Origin: JAFEDN01 sp963697455
GTDB taxonomy: Bacteria; Pseudomonadota; Gammaproteobacteria; Coxiellales; Coxiellaceae
Assembly: GCA_963697455.1 (NCBI GenBank)
Contig: CAVOOI010000035.1
Location: forward strand, 167,139 to 231,138
Direction of reading: 5' to 3'
DNA length: 64,000 nt
Made by a program: the position numbers and the translations under genes. A model generated the notes under the pieces. The model was given only the letters and a program-made list of their open reading frames with translations. It was not told where the DNA came from and did no database searches. Position 1 is the first letter of the stretch; each line of letters begins with the position of its first letter. This document shows positions 24,239 to 34,341 of the stretch, one piece after another.

Positions 24239-27200
24239 GGTGTGGCCAGGGATCTCTGACCTATAACCAAAGAGGTGTGATTGGCTTAACTGGTAATGAT
24301 CCTTGTCATAAAATTTTAACATATCGAAAATCTCACTTTTCGTTTCCCGGCTAGAAAAACCGGCGGTGAGATCTGGGTTATTCATCACAACTTGATGAAC
24401 AATCTCTTGCACTGTTTTTTGAGGGTTTATCATGTCTGCCAGCAGCGCGTTAATTAAATCATTCAGCCCTTTAATTTTTTTAGTTTTAATTCCTAGTTCC
24501 CAGCCTCTAACCGAAGGTAAAAATAAATTACTGATGCAGGAAAGTGTCCTTAAATTACTACATTGTTTCTCAAGTTTTTGTTTTTTGGCGAGCAACCTAT
24601 GCAGACAAAGCGCCATAATCTCGGTTGGTTTTACCTTCAGGTGTTGCGGCTGAGTCAGGTCGGAGCGCACATTTGGTATGATTTTTGTTTTTACGAGGGG
24701 TATTGGTGCAATGAGCTCATAGCCGTGCAGAAATTTTCTGATCTTTTTAATTCTTGCTGCTTCGTCAGTTATATCGACTACACAGGCATTGAGTTTTTCG
24801 ACATTTATTTCTCTATACTTCAAAAAATATTTGAAAAAATCATGACCGGTCATCGGGCGAGAATAAGGTTTGGTAGGATGCCAAAATCCCTCGACAAACT
24901 GTGATGCCTCAGTGGTGGTTTTTAAACCCAAATCCTGGCTTGCCAGTGCCTGCCAGGAAGAAACTGCATAAGGTGGAATATGGACAATCTGCATACGATT
25001 GCATAATGCGGGTGATAGCGCATTAACTCCCGCTTCGTTGCTGGGTTTCTGCCAACCGATGGCCAAAAATCCTGGTCGAGGAGCGGGTGCATTGTTCTGG
25101 TCTTTTCCGGTTAATAATGCACCTAGGAAACGTTCATCCTCTGGTGAGATTAAATTTAGGTTTTTGATTAATAACACAGCGCCTTGCCTAAATGCTTTTG
25201 TTGCGATCTGTCTAAAATTGGATTCTCCGGCAGTCACTGGGAAATAATAATTTCCATTGTTATCTTTTTTGTTATCCTCTCTGGTTGGTGCTGGCATGAA
25301 ACCCAGTTCATGCAACAAGGATTTTGATAGGGTCCATTTACCGATCCCTGCTGAACCCTGCAATAATACGCCGCGTTTATAATCTATTTTTTTACCGGAT
25401 TTTTGCTCTTGTTGGCGAATTAATAAGGCTTGGTGAATAGCAGTGTGCGCATCGGTCATTTCCACGGGGAATAGGCGTCTTCTTACCATAAAATACCCGG
25501 GTTTGTTTTCCACAGCAGGACTGGTGGCGGGCAATTGCAAAATTCGGGCCAGATCCTGCTTAAATTGAGGTTTCTTGCTGGTATCAGCTAGGATAGTTCC
25601 AAACTCTCCATACAGCGCATCATAGAGATGATCTTTGCCTAAAACTTGATAGCGTTGCATAACCGTCAGTAAATTGCGGTAGGAATAGCCCGTCAGCGGT
25701 TGATAGGATTTAAATAATTGGGCTGCCGCCACGATTTGTTCAGCAATCTTGGCATCGATGTTGTAGGTTGTTTGCAACCAGTTCGTAAGAAATTCAGGCG
25801 AGGGCATTTTGACTAATTCGGTTTTGGCATGAGTCAACAGTCTGTGATGCCATCTCCCAGAGAAGCTTTCCGGATTGCCGGTGGCTACCACGATATGCTG
25901 ATCAGTTAAGTCATATCGACGCCCTTGATAAACTATTGAGGGCGGATTTCTATTTAAGCCTTCCAGAAAGTCTAACTGACCTTTTTTAAAAGTGTTGGCC
26001 TCATCAATGAGCAATATTTTTTTTCCTGAAGATTTATTTTCAATCCAATCTAAAATGTTATCCAGCTTATCGGAGCAATCCGTACAACTATATTGGGGAT
26101 TTTTTTTCAGTTCATCCAGATAATGGGTTTTACCAACGCCGGGTTCACCTTTCAGAAAAATGATCTTAGTAGTTTTGTTATCAATCCAATATTGCAACCG
26201 GTCTTTTAATTTTAGCGATTCTTCAGGGCCGGTATCCAACTTGGTGTCTGTTTGCGGAGTTTGCTCAGCAGATAAAATTTTCTGCTGCAGGCTGCGATAA
26301 ATCTCTGCCCACTGAATTTCAGTCAATTCTGCTGGTAATTTCTGAGACTTTTCCTCGCGGTTTTTGAGATTATCTAGCCATGTTTCACCTAAAATCTTGC
26401 GGAGGGTAGCGCCGTCACAAGTATTTAATAACCGCCAGGCGAAACTTTTAGACTGACTTTGCGTGCGAAGCATTTCTCTTTGCCAACGTTGGAACTTTTC
26501 AATTCGCGGCGATGCCGATGGATTCTGATCAAATAAAAATTTACTCAATACATTGAGAAATGCGTAATACTCACTGTTTTTTTCATAATTAAATAACATT
26601 AATCCTTTGATGGGATTGTGTTGGTGGGTGTGAGGCCCAGGTTTTTGCAACAAAATTTCCTGCATTTCGCGCAGACGTTGCCAGCACAGTCCTAAATCCG
26701 CTGGCATGGCGCGCCCACGATGAGGATAGTCCGCGGCTTTGAAAAATAATAGTAATTGATCAACCACCTCTTCTTGTTGTTGCAGAGGAACTCCGGGTAT
26801 TTTTTCTTCCAACAATGCTTGGCGGTAATCTTGGCTAGTAAAATTAAATTGTTGATAGGATAGGATGGGCGGCATGTCAGCCATGGCTTGCAACGGCTGC
26901 ACTAACTTGACTCGCCCGGGAATTTCAATCTGTTTCCCATTGATTTCTATGTATGAGTGACCTTGCAGTAAGGGCAGCAGCGCCTGGAGTAATGATGCTG
27001 ATAGCTGGCCTTTTAAAATAACGATTTTTCCGGCTTGCAGATCTGTGAGTAGAACCAATTCTTCAATGGTAAATCCCGGCGGCTGACCGATCACACTGCC
27101 GGTGGCTGGAGTTATTTTTACGAGTAAATCGTCGACTTCCATATCCGGCGTGACATCAATAATGACAACTTCTTTGGTTTTTGCCTCTTTCTGCAATTTC

Positions 27201-30200
27201 TCGACGGCATAAGCCGGATCATTACTGAAATAACAAGCGCTGGATTTATCATCAGTAATAATTTCCAGCTCGGCGGCAGAAGGAATAATGCCTGGGCCAG
27301 CTACCCCACGCGCCAATTGGAAAGTATAAGAACGGGGTATTTTTTTTTGACGGATAAAATCGGTTAGGCGATCCCATTCATTTTTAGGGATATCTTGAGT
27401 GACATAAAAAAATACGGGGTTTTTAGCGTTTTTCTCTAACTTTCCCTTCGTAAAGATCGGCAATAGTTGGCTGTTACTCTGTTTGCTTTCTACATATTGG
27501 GTTTCTTCGTATAAGGTATACCAATTGTCAAGATGCAAATCGATTTTTGTACCTGCACATTTCTCGTCATGTTTAACGCACTTAAATGCCGGAACGGTGT
27601 TTGAAAATAGTTTCGAGGGCGCCTGGTTGGAGATTTTGATAGAAACCTCAGCAGGCACTTGCTGCCACTGGCCATTAAACAGGAATCGGCCTTCAGTCTG
27701 AATCTGTTTGATTAGTTTATCAAAACCTGGGTCGGCTGGAGGACGATAAATTTCTAAGGGTCTTTTCTGGTTAATGGCTTGTAGCAAAGCATTATCTGTT
27801 TGTATAGAGCCGTTTTTTGTCCATTCAAGATTAGCAACCAGTTGTTCGAACCAGTCGGCGGCTTCGTATAAATCGGCAATAATGGGAGGCCGTTGCGAAG
27901 GAGAAGTAATGTGGTGCTGAGTTTTTAATTCGAGCGGTAATTCTGGCAGAGTGCATTCCTGGAAGGCGCTGGTGAATCCTGATGGGCACGCGGTCTTTTC
28001 AGACATAAAACCGACAATCAGCAGCGGTTTTTTTACGGGGCGATCGTACAATCGCGGCGGTATGCCGGCCCATAATGATTGGTATTGCTGCATTTCCGTC
28101 GGTTTGAAGTTAGACCAATTAATAAAAATGACGCCGCCTTCATCGAGGATTTCCTGCAAAGGCCCGGGAGTCGTTTTGAGCTGACCTTGTTGTAATTTAT
28201 AGGTTGTTAAATAACGATCGAAATCTTCAGGATCGTGAATATATACGTAGGGTTGCGGAATTTGGTCTCGATTAAAAAATCTCTGCCGGGCTTCATACGT
28301 TGTCATGTCACGTGGAAGGTAAATCAAGACTGATTTTAATGCAGATGGGGAATCAGCATTCAACAGTGACCAATTAAAAACTGGGCGCTGCTCAAGGTCA
28401 GCGCGTATTTTTACTTCGTAGGAATTAGGCTCGCGCTGAGCGGGTTTCGGAATTGGTCTTAAAAACGCCTTAGGATCACGATTCAAACCGGGTGCGTCTT
28501 TGTAATTACTTCTGCCTCTAAAGTCAATACGCACCCATCGCCCATCTTCTGTGCGAATTTCGCAGTAGCTATGGACTTCATTCTCGACCGCTTGGACGTT
28601 TGCTCCAATCAATCGCCCTAAGAGCATAAAAACTTGGCCTCGTTGAGAGCATATTCCTCGCTGCTCTTTAATAATAGCCAATATTGCCGCCAATGTTCCA
28701 CGTTGAGTAGAAGTTTTTAGTTCTTCATCATGAAAATTTCGACAAAATTCTGCTAATCGATCCAGTTTTTCAGCTAAAGATAGATTATTCTGAAATAGAA
28801 ACTGCAGATCTAAAAACTCTGGATTATCGATCAAGTGTGTTCTTAATTGTGCGTCTAATAGAAGCGGCAGCTTTGGACCTTGGGCAGGGATATATTTTGA
28901 ATCGAAGTAATTAGTATTAGGCGAAAAATCATAATGCAGTTTCACTGGAGAAGATACGGGATCTAGCAAGCAGACGAAGATATGCTGTTGATATGGGTCA
29001 TAATGATATCCCACCTTAACTTTAGAACCGGACTCAGTATAAATATGCAAACTGTCAGCCTGAATAGGCGTCGATAATGGTAGTGGGTAAACCTCTCCTG
29101 GTTGCAGAGTTCCGGCAAATACACCCTCTATATTGCCTTTCTCTGGTTGTTTCTGCTCCAAACAGGATTGAATAGGAGTAAATTGTAGGTCTGGATTTTT
29201 TGCAATACTTTCAAAGAATACCTTGTCATCTTCGAATATAATCTGATCATAGATCATAGCACGAAACTCAGCAACCTTCAGAGACTGGCTTGATCTGCTG
29301 AGTACGGCGGTCAATTGACCTGTTCCATCATAAATTGTTTCTTTTCCGTCTGGAACCTTAACCGTCAATCTCTTGTAATATGAATAATGGGATACTCCAG
29401 TTGGGTGATTTCGAGAGATCTGCTTTGGCTGAGTCTTATCATCGCCTATAAAAATACATTCATCTGGCAACTCAGCTTTTACTGCACCCCTTACCGACAA
29501 AAGATTTTCACAAGCTTGCAAACCTTGTATTTCTATCCCATCGGTGGAACCTTCACCCATATCCAGATATCGCAATTGCTTAGAGTTTTCCAAATTACAG
29601 ACCATCTTTCTCTCATCGCATGTCCTAATCTGTAAAAATCTGAGCGATTCTCCCGTTTTAATCACGCAGGACGGAGGAAGATACTCACAGTCAATCATTA
29701 AAAATTTTATTTTACCGCTCAGAGCAATTTCTGAGCCATCATGAGTCAGCTTGCAGTCTAAAGACTCTAGTTCAGGAAGATATTGCAATTGCTTAGCTTT
29801 GAGCTGACTGTCTACCGATAATTGCTTGAGTGAGGGTAATGATGTGGTAAATTCTATATTTCTTGCATTCCTCTGAATCTGTAAATTTGTCAAACGCGGA
29901 CATTCCCCCACTGAAATATCGCCCAATGGAATAGAGAGATCACAAAATTCCAAGGCAGGAAAATCGGATAATGTGAATAGGGTCTCTTCATGCGCTTGAT
30001 CAATATATTTTAACCATTTAAGCTTAGGGAACTCCGCGGGATCTAATTTTATAAATTCCGAACTTTCTACTGATAATGCTTCAATTTTTTCTGCACAACC
30101 GGAGTCAATCAAATTTTTATATTCAGCACGACTCCTAATTTCCAATGGTTTTACTTTATGCACTTTATCATCGGCGGGAGATTTATTTTGTTGTTTTTTT

Positions 30201-30994
30201 TCAGTAATAGAATGCTCTTTGTGCAAATACGCTGAGTTACCTCTATAAATTATTTTATAGCCTTTGTTTGCAAAGTAAGTATTATTTTTTTTCAACCAAT
30301 CCTTGGATACGCTTTCAACATTCAAGTAGATTAAGTTTGGCAGATTAGTTAAGAAAAAATCGATTGTTTGGATTCGGGGAGAAAGTAAATCGAGCTGGAT
30401 TACCACATGAGGGTCAATGGATGCCAAAACCAGCTCACATTCTTCCAAGGTATTTAACGGGCATAGGTTAAGTGATAACTTTTCCGGAGATATGCCAAAA
30501 AATCTCTGATGGGTGCTAAAGTCAAAAATCAGGAATTGATCGGCGGGGATTTGATGACGGGCGAGGTGGGTTTTTATCTCGGCTTCAGTAGCCGGTTTAA
30601 TTGTTTCTTTCTGCGCCCAAAGTTCTTGCGTGCGGGTGATCAGCCGGGCGCGGGATAAATCGGTTTCCGGTCCTTCCCATAGTATACCTTCGTTGTCTTT
30701 GAGCAGATGAGAGAGCAATGGAAATAACCCGGGGTTTAATGTATTCAATTTGAGAGTGGCGTCGCAGAATAGAATCTGTTTGCGCAGCGGGTTTCCTGAA
30801 GTAGCCGTTTTGCTGATGAATCGCCTATCCCATTTGCCTAGTTGTCCCGGGCCTTGTGACCGGTAAGTAAATTTTGGTTTTACCGAGGGGCCTAATCCTG
30901 CAAATAGCTTTTCATTGCCTTCGCTTGCGTAAGGCAATGCATCATTCCATGAGCTAAACCTGTCCATGATTGCATATTCAGGTTTATATTTCAT
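24230..30994 (-). CDS. Giant multidomain protein: leucine-rich, transglutaminase-like and tandem AAA modules
   Basis: A single 2254-codon frame. Residues 1-280 are unrecognised. About 285-530 are irregular leucine-rich repeats (FPKLKWLKYIDQ, CPRLTNLQIQRN, LPSLKQLSVDSQ, LPELESLDCKLT). About 740-830 look like a transglutaminase/cysteine-protease core, with Cys782 (RGICSQRGQVFMLLGRLIGA), His808 (VHSYCEIR) and Asp824 (WVRIDFRG) in the right order and spacing. Residues 870-1550 show no clear family. An AAA module at about 1595-1800 has Walker A GEPGVGKT (Lys1622), Walker B LLIDEAN (Asp1664) and VATGNPESFSGRW. A second at about 1860-2010 has GSAGIGKW (Lys1886) and LLIKNLN, with LSPALCNRMQ as a sensor/arginine-finger-like piece. 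The style recalls midasin/MoxR-type AAA proteins. No signal peptide or membrane helix. A host-directed effector or a large remodelling machine are both possible; the real function is unknown. Confidence 0.7.
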   Translation of the reverse strand: MKYKPEYAIMDRFSSWNDALPYASEGNEKLFAGLGPSVKPKFTYRSQGPGQLGKWDRRFISKTATSGNPLRKQILFCDATLKLNTLNPGLFPLLSHLLKDNEGILWEGPETDLSRARLITRTQELWAQKETIKPATEAEIKTHLARHQIPADQFLIFDFSTHQRFFGISPEKLSLNLCPLNTLEECELVLASIDPHVVIQLDLLSPRIQTIDFFLTNLPNLIYLNVESVSKDWLKKNNTYFANKGYKIIYRGNSAYLHKEHSITEKKQQNKSPADDKVHKVKPLEIRSRAEYKNLIDSGCAEKIEALSVESSEFIKLDPAEFPKLKWLKYIDQAHEETLFTLSDFPALEFCDLSIPLGDISVGECPRLTNLQIQRNARNIEFTTSLPSLKQLSVDSQLKAKQLQYLPELESLDCKLTHDGSEIALSGKIKFLMIDCEYLPPSCVIKTGESLRFLQIRTCDERKMVCNLENSKQLRYLDMGEGSTDGIEIQGLQACENLLSVRGAVKAELPDECIFIGDDKTQPKQISRNHPTGVSHYSYYKRLTVKVPDGKETIYDGTGQLTAVLSRSSQSLKVAEFRAMIYDQIIFEDDKVFFESIAKNPDLQFTPIQSCLEQKQPEKGNIEGVFAGTLQPGEVYPLPLSTPIQADSLHIYTESGSKVKVGYHYDPYQQHIFVCLLDPVSSPVKLHYDFSPNTNYFDSKYIPAQGPKLPLLLDAQLRTHLIDNPEFLDLQFLFQNNLSLAEKLDRLAEFCRNFHDEELKTSTQRGTLAAILAIIKEQRGICSQRGQVFMLLGRLIGANVQAVENEVHSYCEIRTEDGRWVRIDFRGRSNYKDAPGLNRDPKAFLRPIPKPAQREPNSYEVKIRADLEQRPVFNWSLLNADSPSALKSVLIYLPRDMTTYEARQRFFNRDQIPQPYVYIHDPEDFDRYLTTYKLQQGQLKTTPGPLQEILDEGGVIFINWSNFKPTEMQQYQSLWAGIPPRLYDRPVKKPLLIVGFMSEKTACPSGFTSAFQECTLPELPLELKTQHHITSPSQRPPIIADLYEAADWFEQLVANLEWTKNGSIQTDNALLQAINQKRPLEIYRPPADPGFDKLIKQIQTEGRFLFNGQWQQVPAEVSIKISNQAPSKLFSNTVPAFKCVKHDEKCAGTKIDLHLDNWYTLYEETQYVESKQSNSQLLPIFTKGKLEKNAKNPVFFYVTQDIPKNEWDRLTDFIRQKKIPRSYTFQLARGVAGPGIIPSAAELEIITDDKSSACYFSNDPAYAVEKLQKEAKTKEVVIIDVTPDMEVDDLLVKITPATGSVIGQPPGFTIEELVLLTDLQAGKIVILKGQLSASLLQALLPLLQGHSYIEINGKQIEIPGRVKLVQPLQAMADMPPILSYQQFNFTSQDYRQALLEEKIPGVPLQQQEEVVDQLLLFFKAADYPHRGRAMPADLGLCWQRLREMQEILLQKPGPHTHQHNPIKGLMLFNYEKNSEYYAFLNVLSKFLFDQNPSASPRIEKFQRWQREMLRTQSQSKSFAWRLLNTCDGATLRKILGETWLDNLKNREEKSQKLPAELTEIQWAEIYRSLQQKILSAEQTPQTDTKLDTGPEESLKLKDRLQYWIDNKTTKIIFLKGEPGVGKTHYLDELKKNPQYSCTDCSDKLDNILDWIENKSSGKKILLIDEANTFKKGQLDFLEGLNRNPPSIVYQGRRYDLTDQHIVVATGNPESFSGRWHHRLLTHAKTELVKMPSPEFLTNWLQTTYNIDAKIAEQIVAAAQLFKSYQPLTGYSYRNLLTVMQRYQVLGKDHLYDALYGEFGTILADTSKKPQFKQDLARILQLPATSPAVENKPGYFMVRRRLFPVEMTDAHTAIHQALLIRQQEQKSGKKIDYKRGVLLQGSAGIGKWTLSKSLLHELGFMPAPTREDNKKDNNGNYYFPVTAGESNFRQIATKAFRQGAVLLIKNLNLISPEDERFLGALLTGKDQNNAPAPRPGFLAIGWQKPSNEAGVNALSPALCNRMQIVHIPPYAVSSWQALASQDLGLKTTTEASQFVEGFWHPTKPYSRPMTGHDFFKYFLKYREINVEKLNACVVDITDEAARIKKIRKFLHGYELIAPIPLVKTKIIPNVRSDLTQPQHLKVKPTEIMALCLHRLLAKKQKLEKQCSNLRTLSCISNLFLPSVRGWELGIKTKKIKGLNDLINALLADMINPQKTVQEIVHQVVMNNPDLTAGFSSRETKSEIFDMLKFYDKDHYQLSQSHLFGYRSEIPGHTLR

Positions 30995-31214
30995 AGTATT
31001 GAACTAGTCAGGCCTAAAAATGAGGATGCTTATTTCTGTATAAAAATTATACCATCCAACTATTAAGCCAACATTAAGGGAGACCAGGTGACACGTCCGA
31101 AATGTAAAATACCCCGGGCTGACGTTTACCCATACCGGTGTTATACGAATTTTGACTCTATATAGTGCTTACGCTATGATCTTACTGTTACTGCTATCTA
31201 AGGATTCAATATAT

Positions 31215-31646
31215 ATGGACGTGACTGAATTATTTTCCAAGCATTCGTTATTTTCTCACTTAAGTCCCGCGGCCATATATCGGTTGGTGGAGCTGGCACA
31301 GATCCAAACCTTTCTCCCTGGAGAGTTTATTTTGCAAGAAGGAGAAGTTGGGGTTGGCTGCTTTATTATTACTAAAGGTCTGGTTGAAGTCATAAAATCC
31401 ATTCAAACTCCTGGTCAAAGATTATTAGCGAAGCTGGGCAGCGGTGAGATTGTAGGTGAAATGGCGATTATTGATGATCAACCCCATTCAGCCTCGGTGC
31501 GTGCTGTAGAGGAAACCCATTGCATTATGATTGAGCGCTGGGATTTCAAAGCCCAAATGCAAGCCTATCCTGAAATCGCATTGCAATTATTGCCCATCTT
31601 GGCTAAACGATTGCGTGACTTACTTGAACTGCAAACAGGTGGATAA
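31215..31646 (+). CDS. Cyclic-nucleotide-binding domain protein of the export cassette
   Basis: About 143 residues from the ATG at 31215, which has AAGGA ten bases ahead; the frame is open 21 codons further but without a site. The whole protein is one CAP-type cNMP-binding domain: LFSHLSPAAIYRLVELAQIQTFLPGEFILQEGEVGVGCFIITKGLVEV, GSGEIVGEMAIIDDQPHSASVRA (phosphate-binding cassette) and a closing helix. There is no DNA-binding domain, so it is not a Crp-type regulator; it might sense a nucleotide and control the exporter, as CNB domains fused to NHLM-type transporters are thought to do. Its stop shares a base with the adaptor start. Confidence 0.85.
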   Translation: MDVTELFSKHSLFSHLSPAAIYRLVELAQIQTFLPGEFILQEGEVGVGCFIITKGLVEVIKSIQTPGQRLLAKLGSGEIVGEMAIIDDQPHSASVRAVEETHCIMIERWDFKAQMQAYPEIALQLLPILAKRLRDLLELQTGG

Positions 31647-32179
31647 TGGCGGATGAAGGAAAAGGTGGGCAATCGCTATTTCGGCAGCAAGCCTTAGAAT
31701 ATATATCCACCCCTCAAGCATTGGATGATTTAATCCAGGTTATTTCGCCTTGGTCCTGGATAATAGTAGTGGGCTTGTTACTAATTTTAGGAATGATCAT
31801 TGCCTGGCTAGGTTTTGGTAGCGTGGCTACCTACGTAGACGGCAAAGGTGTGGCCCTAACTGATCACGAAGCGGTAGTGACTATTTCTGCATTATCGCCG
31901 CAGCCTTTACGAGTTGGGATGAGAGTACAAAGTGGCCGGGCAATAGGTCAGGTGACGGCGGTGGAATCTTCTCCCGCCACGCCTGAAAATATGTTGGCTG
32001 AATTAAAAAATCCTAGTTTAGTGAATTACTTTCTGCAAGCTGGCCCAGTCATTGTTTTACACACACAATTTACTGGATACATTGGGAAACCTGATTCTTT
32101 TATACCAGGTTCTTTAATAGACGCTCGAATTATTATCCGTCGGCAGTCACCCTTATCTTTGATGCTGTCGAGACAATAA
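31646..32179 (+). CDS. Short HlyD-type adaptor, NHLM bacteriocin export family
   Basis: A 177-residue membrane-fusion-type protein. The start LFRQQALEYISTPQALDDLIQVISPWSW is the recognisable N-terminal pattern of NHLM bacteriocin-system secretion proteins (TIGR03794 type), followed by one membrane helix (about residues 38-60) and a beta-rich domain (TYVDGKGVALTDHEAVVTISAL; VLHTQFTGYIGKPDSFIPGS). The usual long coiled-coil hairpin is absent, making it roughly 80-120 residues shorter than common members. It may serve only as an inner membrane collar. It sits three bases before the peptidase-transporter gene. Confidence 0.82.
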   Translation: MADEGKGGQSLFRQQALEYISTPQALDDLIQVISPWSWIIVVGLLLILGMIIAWLGFGSVATYVDGKGVALTDHEAVVTISALSPQPLRVGMRVQSGRAIGQVTAVESSPATPENMLAELKNPSLVNYFLQAGPVIVLHTQFTGYIGKPDSFIPGSLIDARIIIRRQSPLSLMLSRQ

Positions 32180-32181
32180 TT

Positions 32182-34341
32182 ATGAAATTCACGCCCCGCG
32201 AAAAAACTCCGACTATTTTGCAAATGGACAATGCTGAATGCGGTGCAGTCGCGTTGGCAATTATCTTGGCTTATTTTGGCCGTTACGTTTCTGCCTCCGC
32301 AGTCCGCGAAGCATGTGATGTTTCTCGTGATGGCAGTAAGGCCATTAATATCATTAAAGTGGCAAGACAATATGGATTAGACGCCCATGGTTTACAACTT
32401 AATTTGGACAAAGTGAAACAACTGCCCCCGCCATTTATCGTGTATTGGCAATTCAATCATTTTTTAGTGGTGGAAGGATTTGCAGAAAATAGTGTTTACA
32501 TCAACGATCCTGCTACCGGGCCGCGCATTGTTACCATGCACGAATTTGCGCAAAGTTTTACTGGAATCGTTTTATTTATGAGTCCCGGGCCTGATTTTCG
32601 ACCCGAAGGACAACCGGAATTGTCGATTTTAAAATTATTATGGCAACGCTTAAGCGGTTCGCGCATGAATTTTGTTTATATTATTTTAATGACAATAGGG
32701 TTGGGAATTCCGGTAATTGGGTTAGCATTCTTTACTAAAATATTTTTAGATAATATTTTATTAGCTCAGCAACGCGCTTGGTTTCCAGGATTATTATTTT
32801 GTATGGCTGCGGCTGCGGTGATGATGGCTGGATTAACCTGGTTCAAGAATTACGCTCTGATCCGTCTTTATATGAAATTAAAATTGACTAATATTACGCA
32901 AGTGTTTTGGAGATTGTTGCATCTACCTATGAAATTTTTTCAACAGCGTGCCGCGGGAGATATTGTTGAACGTGTAGAAGCCCATAGTTATTTAGCAGAC
33001 GTTCTGGCGAATAAAGCCACTAATAGCATCGCCCGCGGATTAACCATGCTGCTAATAGCGGTCATGATGTTTTTATTAAGCTGGCCATTGGCGCTGATCA
33101 GTATGGTTATCGTCATCATTCATTGTCTATTATATTGGCGTGTATCTCGGCGTAACGATGAATTAGGTAGACGTTTTGCTCAAACCGAAGGTAAATTATC
33201 CAGTATTGAAGTCAACGGTATGCAAATTATTGAAACGCTGAAAGCAAATGCAGTTGAAGATCAATTTTTTAATCAATGGGCAGCGGCCCATGCCCAAAAG
33301 GTTGCTAACGAGCAACAGATGAAGGGCAACTCGAGGATATTAAAAATTTTATCTATTCTGTCCCAAGGATTAAATCTTGTGGTCTTATTAGCGCTGGGAT
33401 GCTGGTTTATTATGCACAACCAAATAACGCCAGGCGGATTAATGGCCATCGAGGTATTGTTAATTAGTTTTAATTGGTTGGCGGGGACAGTGTTAGAGGC
33501 TGGAGAGTATCCATATAAATTCAAGGGACACATCACCAGAATAAGTGATATTATGGATCAAGCTACGGACAACATTTTAAATGATTCCGTATCAAAAAAT
33601 TTAGTATTGAATAATCCACATCATCCCATATTAGAATTTCGTAATATTGAATTTGGATACTCTAAATTAGAGTCTCCGATTTTAATGAATGTCTCTTTTC
33701 AAGTTCAACCAGGTGAACGGATTGCTATTATTGGCCCTACTGGTGGGGGGAAATCGAGCGTTGCTAAGCTCATTTGTGGCCTGTTTGCTCCTTGGGCGGG
33801 AGAGATATTAGTGCAAGGATTGCCGTTGGCAGAAATTTCCCGATCCGATTTTGCGAAATTCATGGGGTTAGTTGACCAACAAATTTTCTTATTCGCTGCA
33901 ACCGTGCGGGATAATTTGACTTTATGGAATCCGGAAATTTCCGATGCTGAAATTTATCAAGCATTAAAAATTGCTAGCGTAGATGAAGTGATTCGCGAAC
34001 GGGGTGGACTAAATTATCATATTGCCGAGCGAGGGAAAAATTTTAGCGGTGGACAAGTGCAGCGCTTAGAAATTGCGCGCGCATTAATTGGCAATCCACG
34101 ATTATTAGTATTGGATGAAGCAACTTCAGCCTTGGACCCCTTAGTCGAACAACAAATTTATGCTAATTTACGCCAGCATGGTTGTACATTGGTGATTATC
34201 GCCCATCGCTTAAGTGCTATCAGAGATTGCGATCAAATTATCGTAATTAATGAGGGGAAGATAGTTCAAAGAGGACGTCATGCATCATTAATTCAGGGTG
34301 GTGGCTTGTATAAAGAGTTAGTCAGTTTGGAAATTCAATGA
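32182..34341 (+). CDS. C39 peptidase-ABC transporter, NHLM type
   Basis: A 719-residue peptidase-containing ABC transporter. The N-terminal C39 domain has a complete catalytic set: Gln14 and Cys20 in ILQMDNAECGAVAL, His93 in FNHFLVV, Asp109 in YINDPATG. Such domains cut precursors after Gly-Gly or related leaders. Residues 155-440 are the six-helix membrane part; the ATPase from about 480 has GPTGGGKSS, NFSGGQVQRLEIARAL, LLVLDEATSALDP and IAHRLS. The family match is the NHLM first ABC protein (TIGR03796 type). With the next protein it should process and export a small peptide; a candidate lies at 37274. Overlaps the next gene by four bases. Confidence 0.92.
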   Translation: MKFTPREKTPTILQMDNAECGAVALAIILAYFGRYVSASAVREACDVSRDGSKAINIIKVARQYGLDAHGLQLNLDKVKQLPPPFIVYWQFNHFLVVEGFAENSVYINDPATGPRIVTMHEFAQSFTGIVLFMSPGPDFRPEGQPELSILKLLWQRLSGSRMNFVYIILMTIGLGIPVIGLAFFTKIFLDNILLAQQRAWFPGLLFCMAAAAVMMAGLTWFKNYALIRLYMKLKLTNITQVFWRLLHLPMKFFQQRAAGDIVERVEAHSYLADVLANKATNSIARGLTMLLIAVMMFLLSWPLALISMVIVIIHCLLYWRVSRRNDELGRRFAQTEGKLSSIEVNGMQIIETLKANAVEDQFFNQWAAAHAQKVANEQQMKGNSRILKILSILSQGLNLVVLLALGCWFIMHNQITPGGLMAIEVLLISFNWLAGTVLEAGEYPYKFKGHITRISDIMDQATDNILNDSVSKNLVLNNPHHPILEFRNIEFGYSKLESPILMNVSFQVQPGERIAIIGPTGGGKSSVAKLICGLFAPWAGEILVQGLPLAEISRSDFAKFMGLVDQQIFLFAATVRDNLTLWNPEISDAEIYQALKIASVDEVIRERGGLNYHIAERGKNFSGGQVQRLEIARALIGNPRLLVLDEATSALDPLVEQQIYANLRQHGCTLVIIAHRLSAIRDCDQIIVINEGKIVQRGRHASLIQGGGLYKELVSLEIQ

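Noticed and set aside
20654..31000. Prophage or integrative element covering the three large unknown genes
   Set aside because: No integrase, phage gene, tRNA junction or flanking direct repeat was found around the region.
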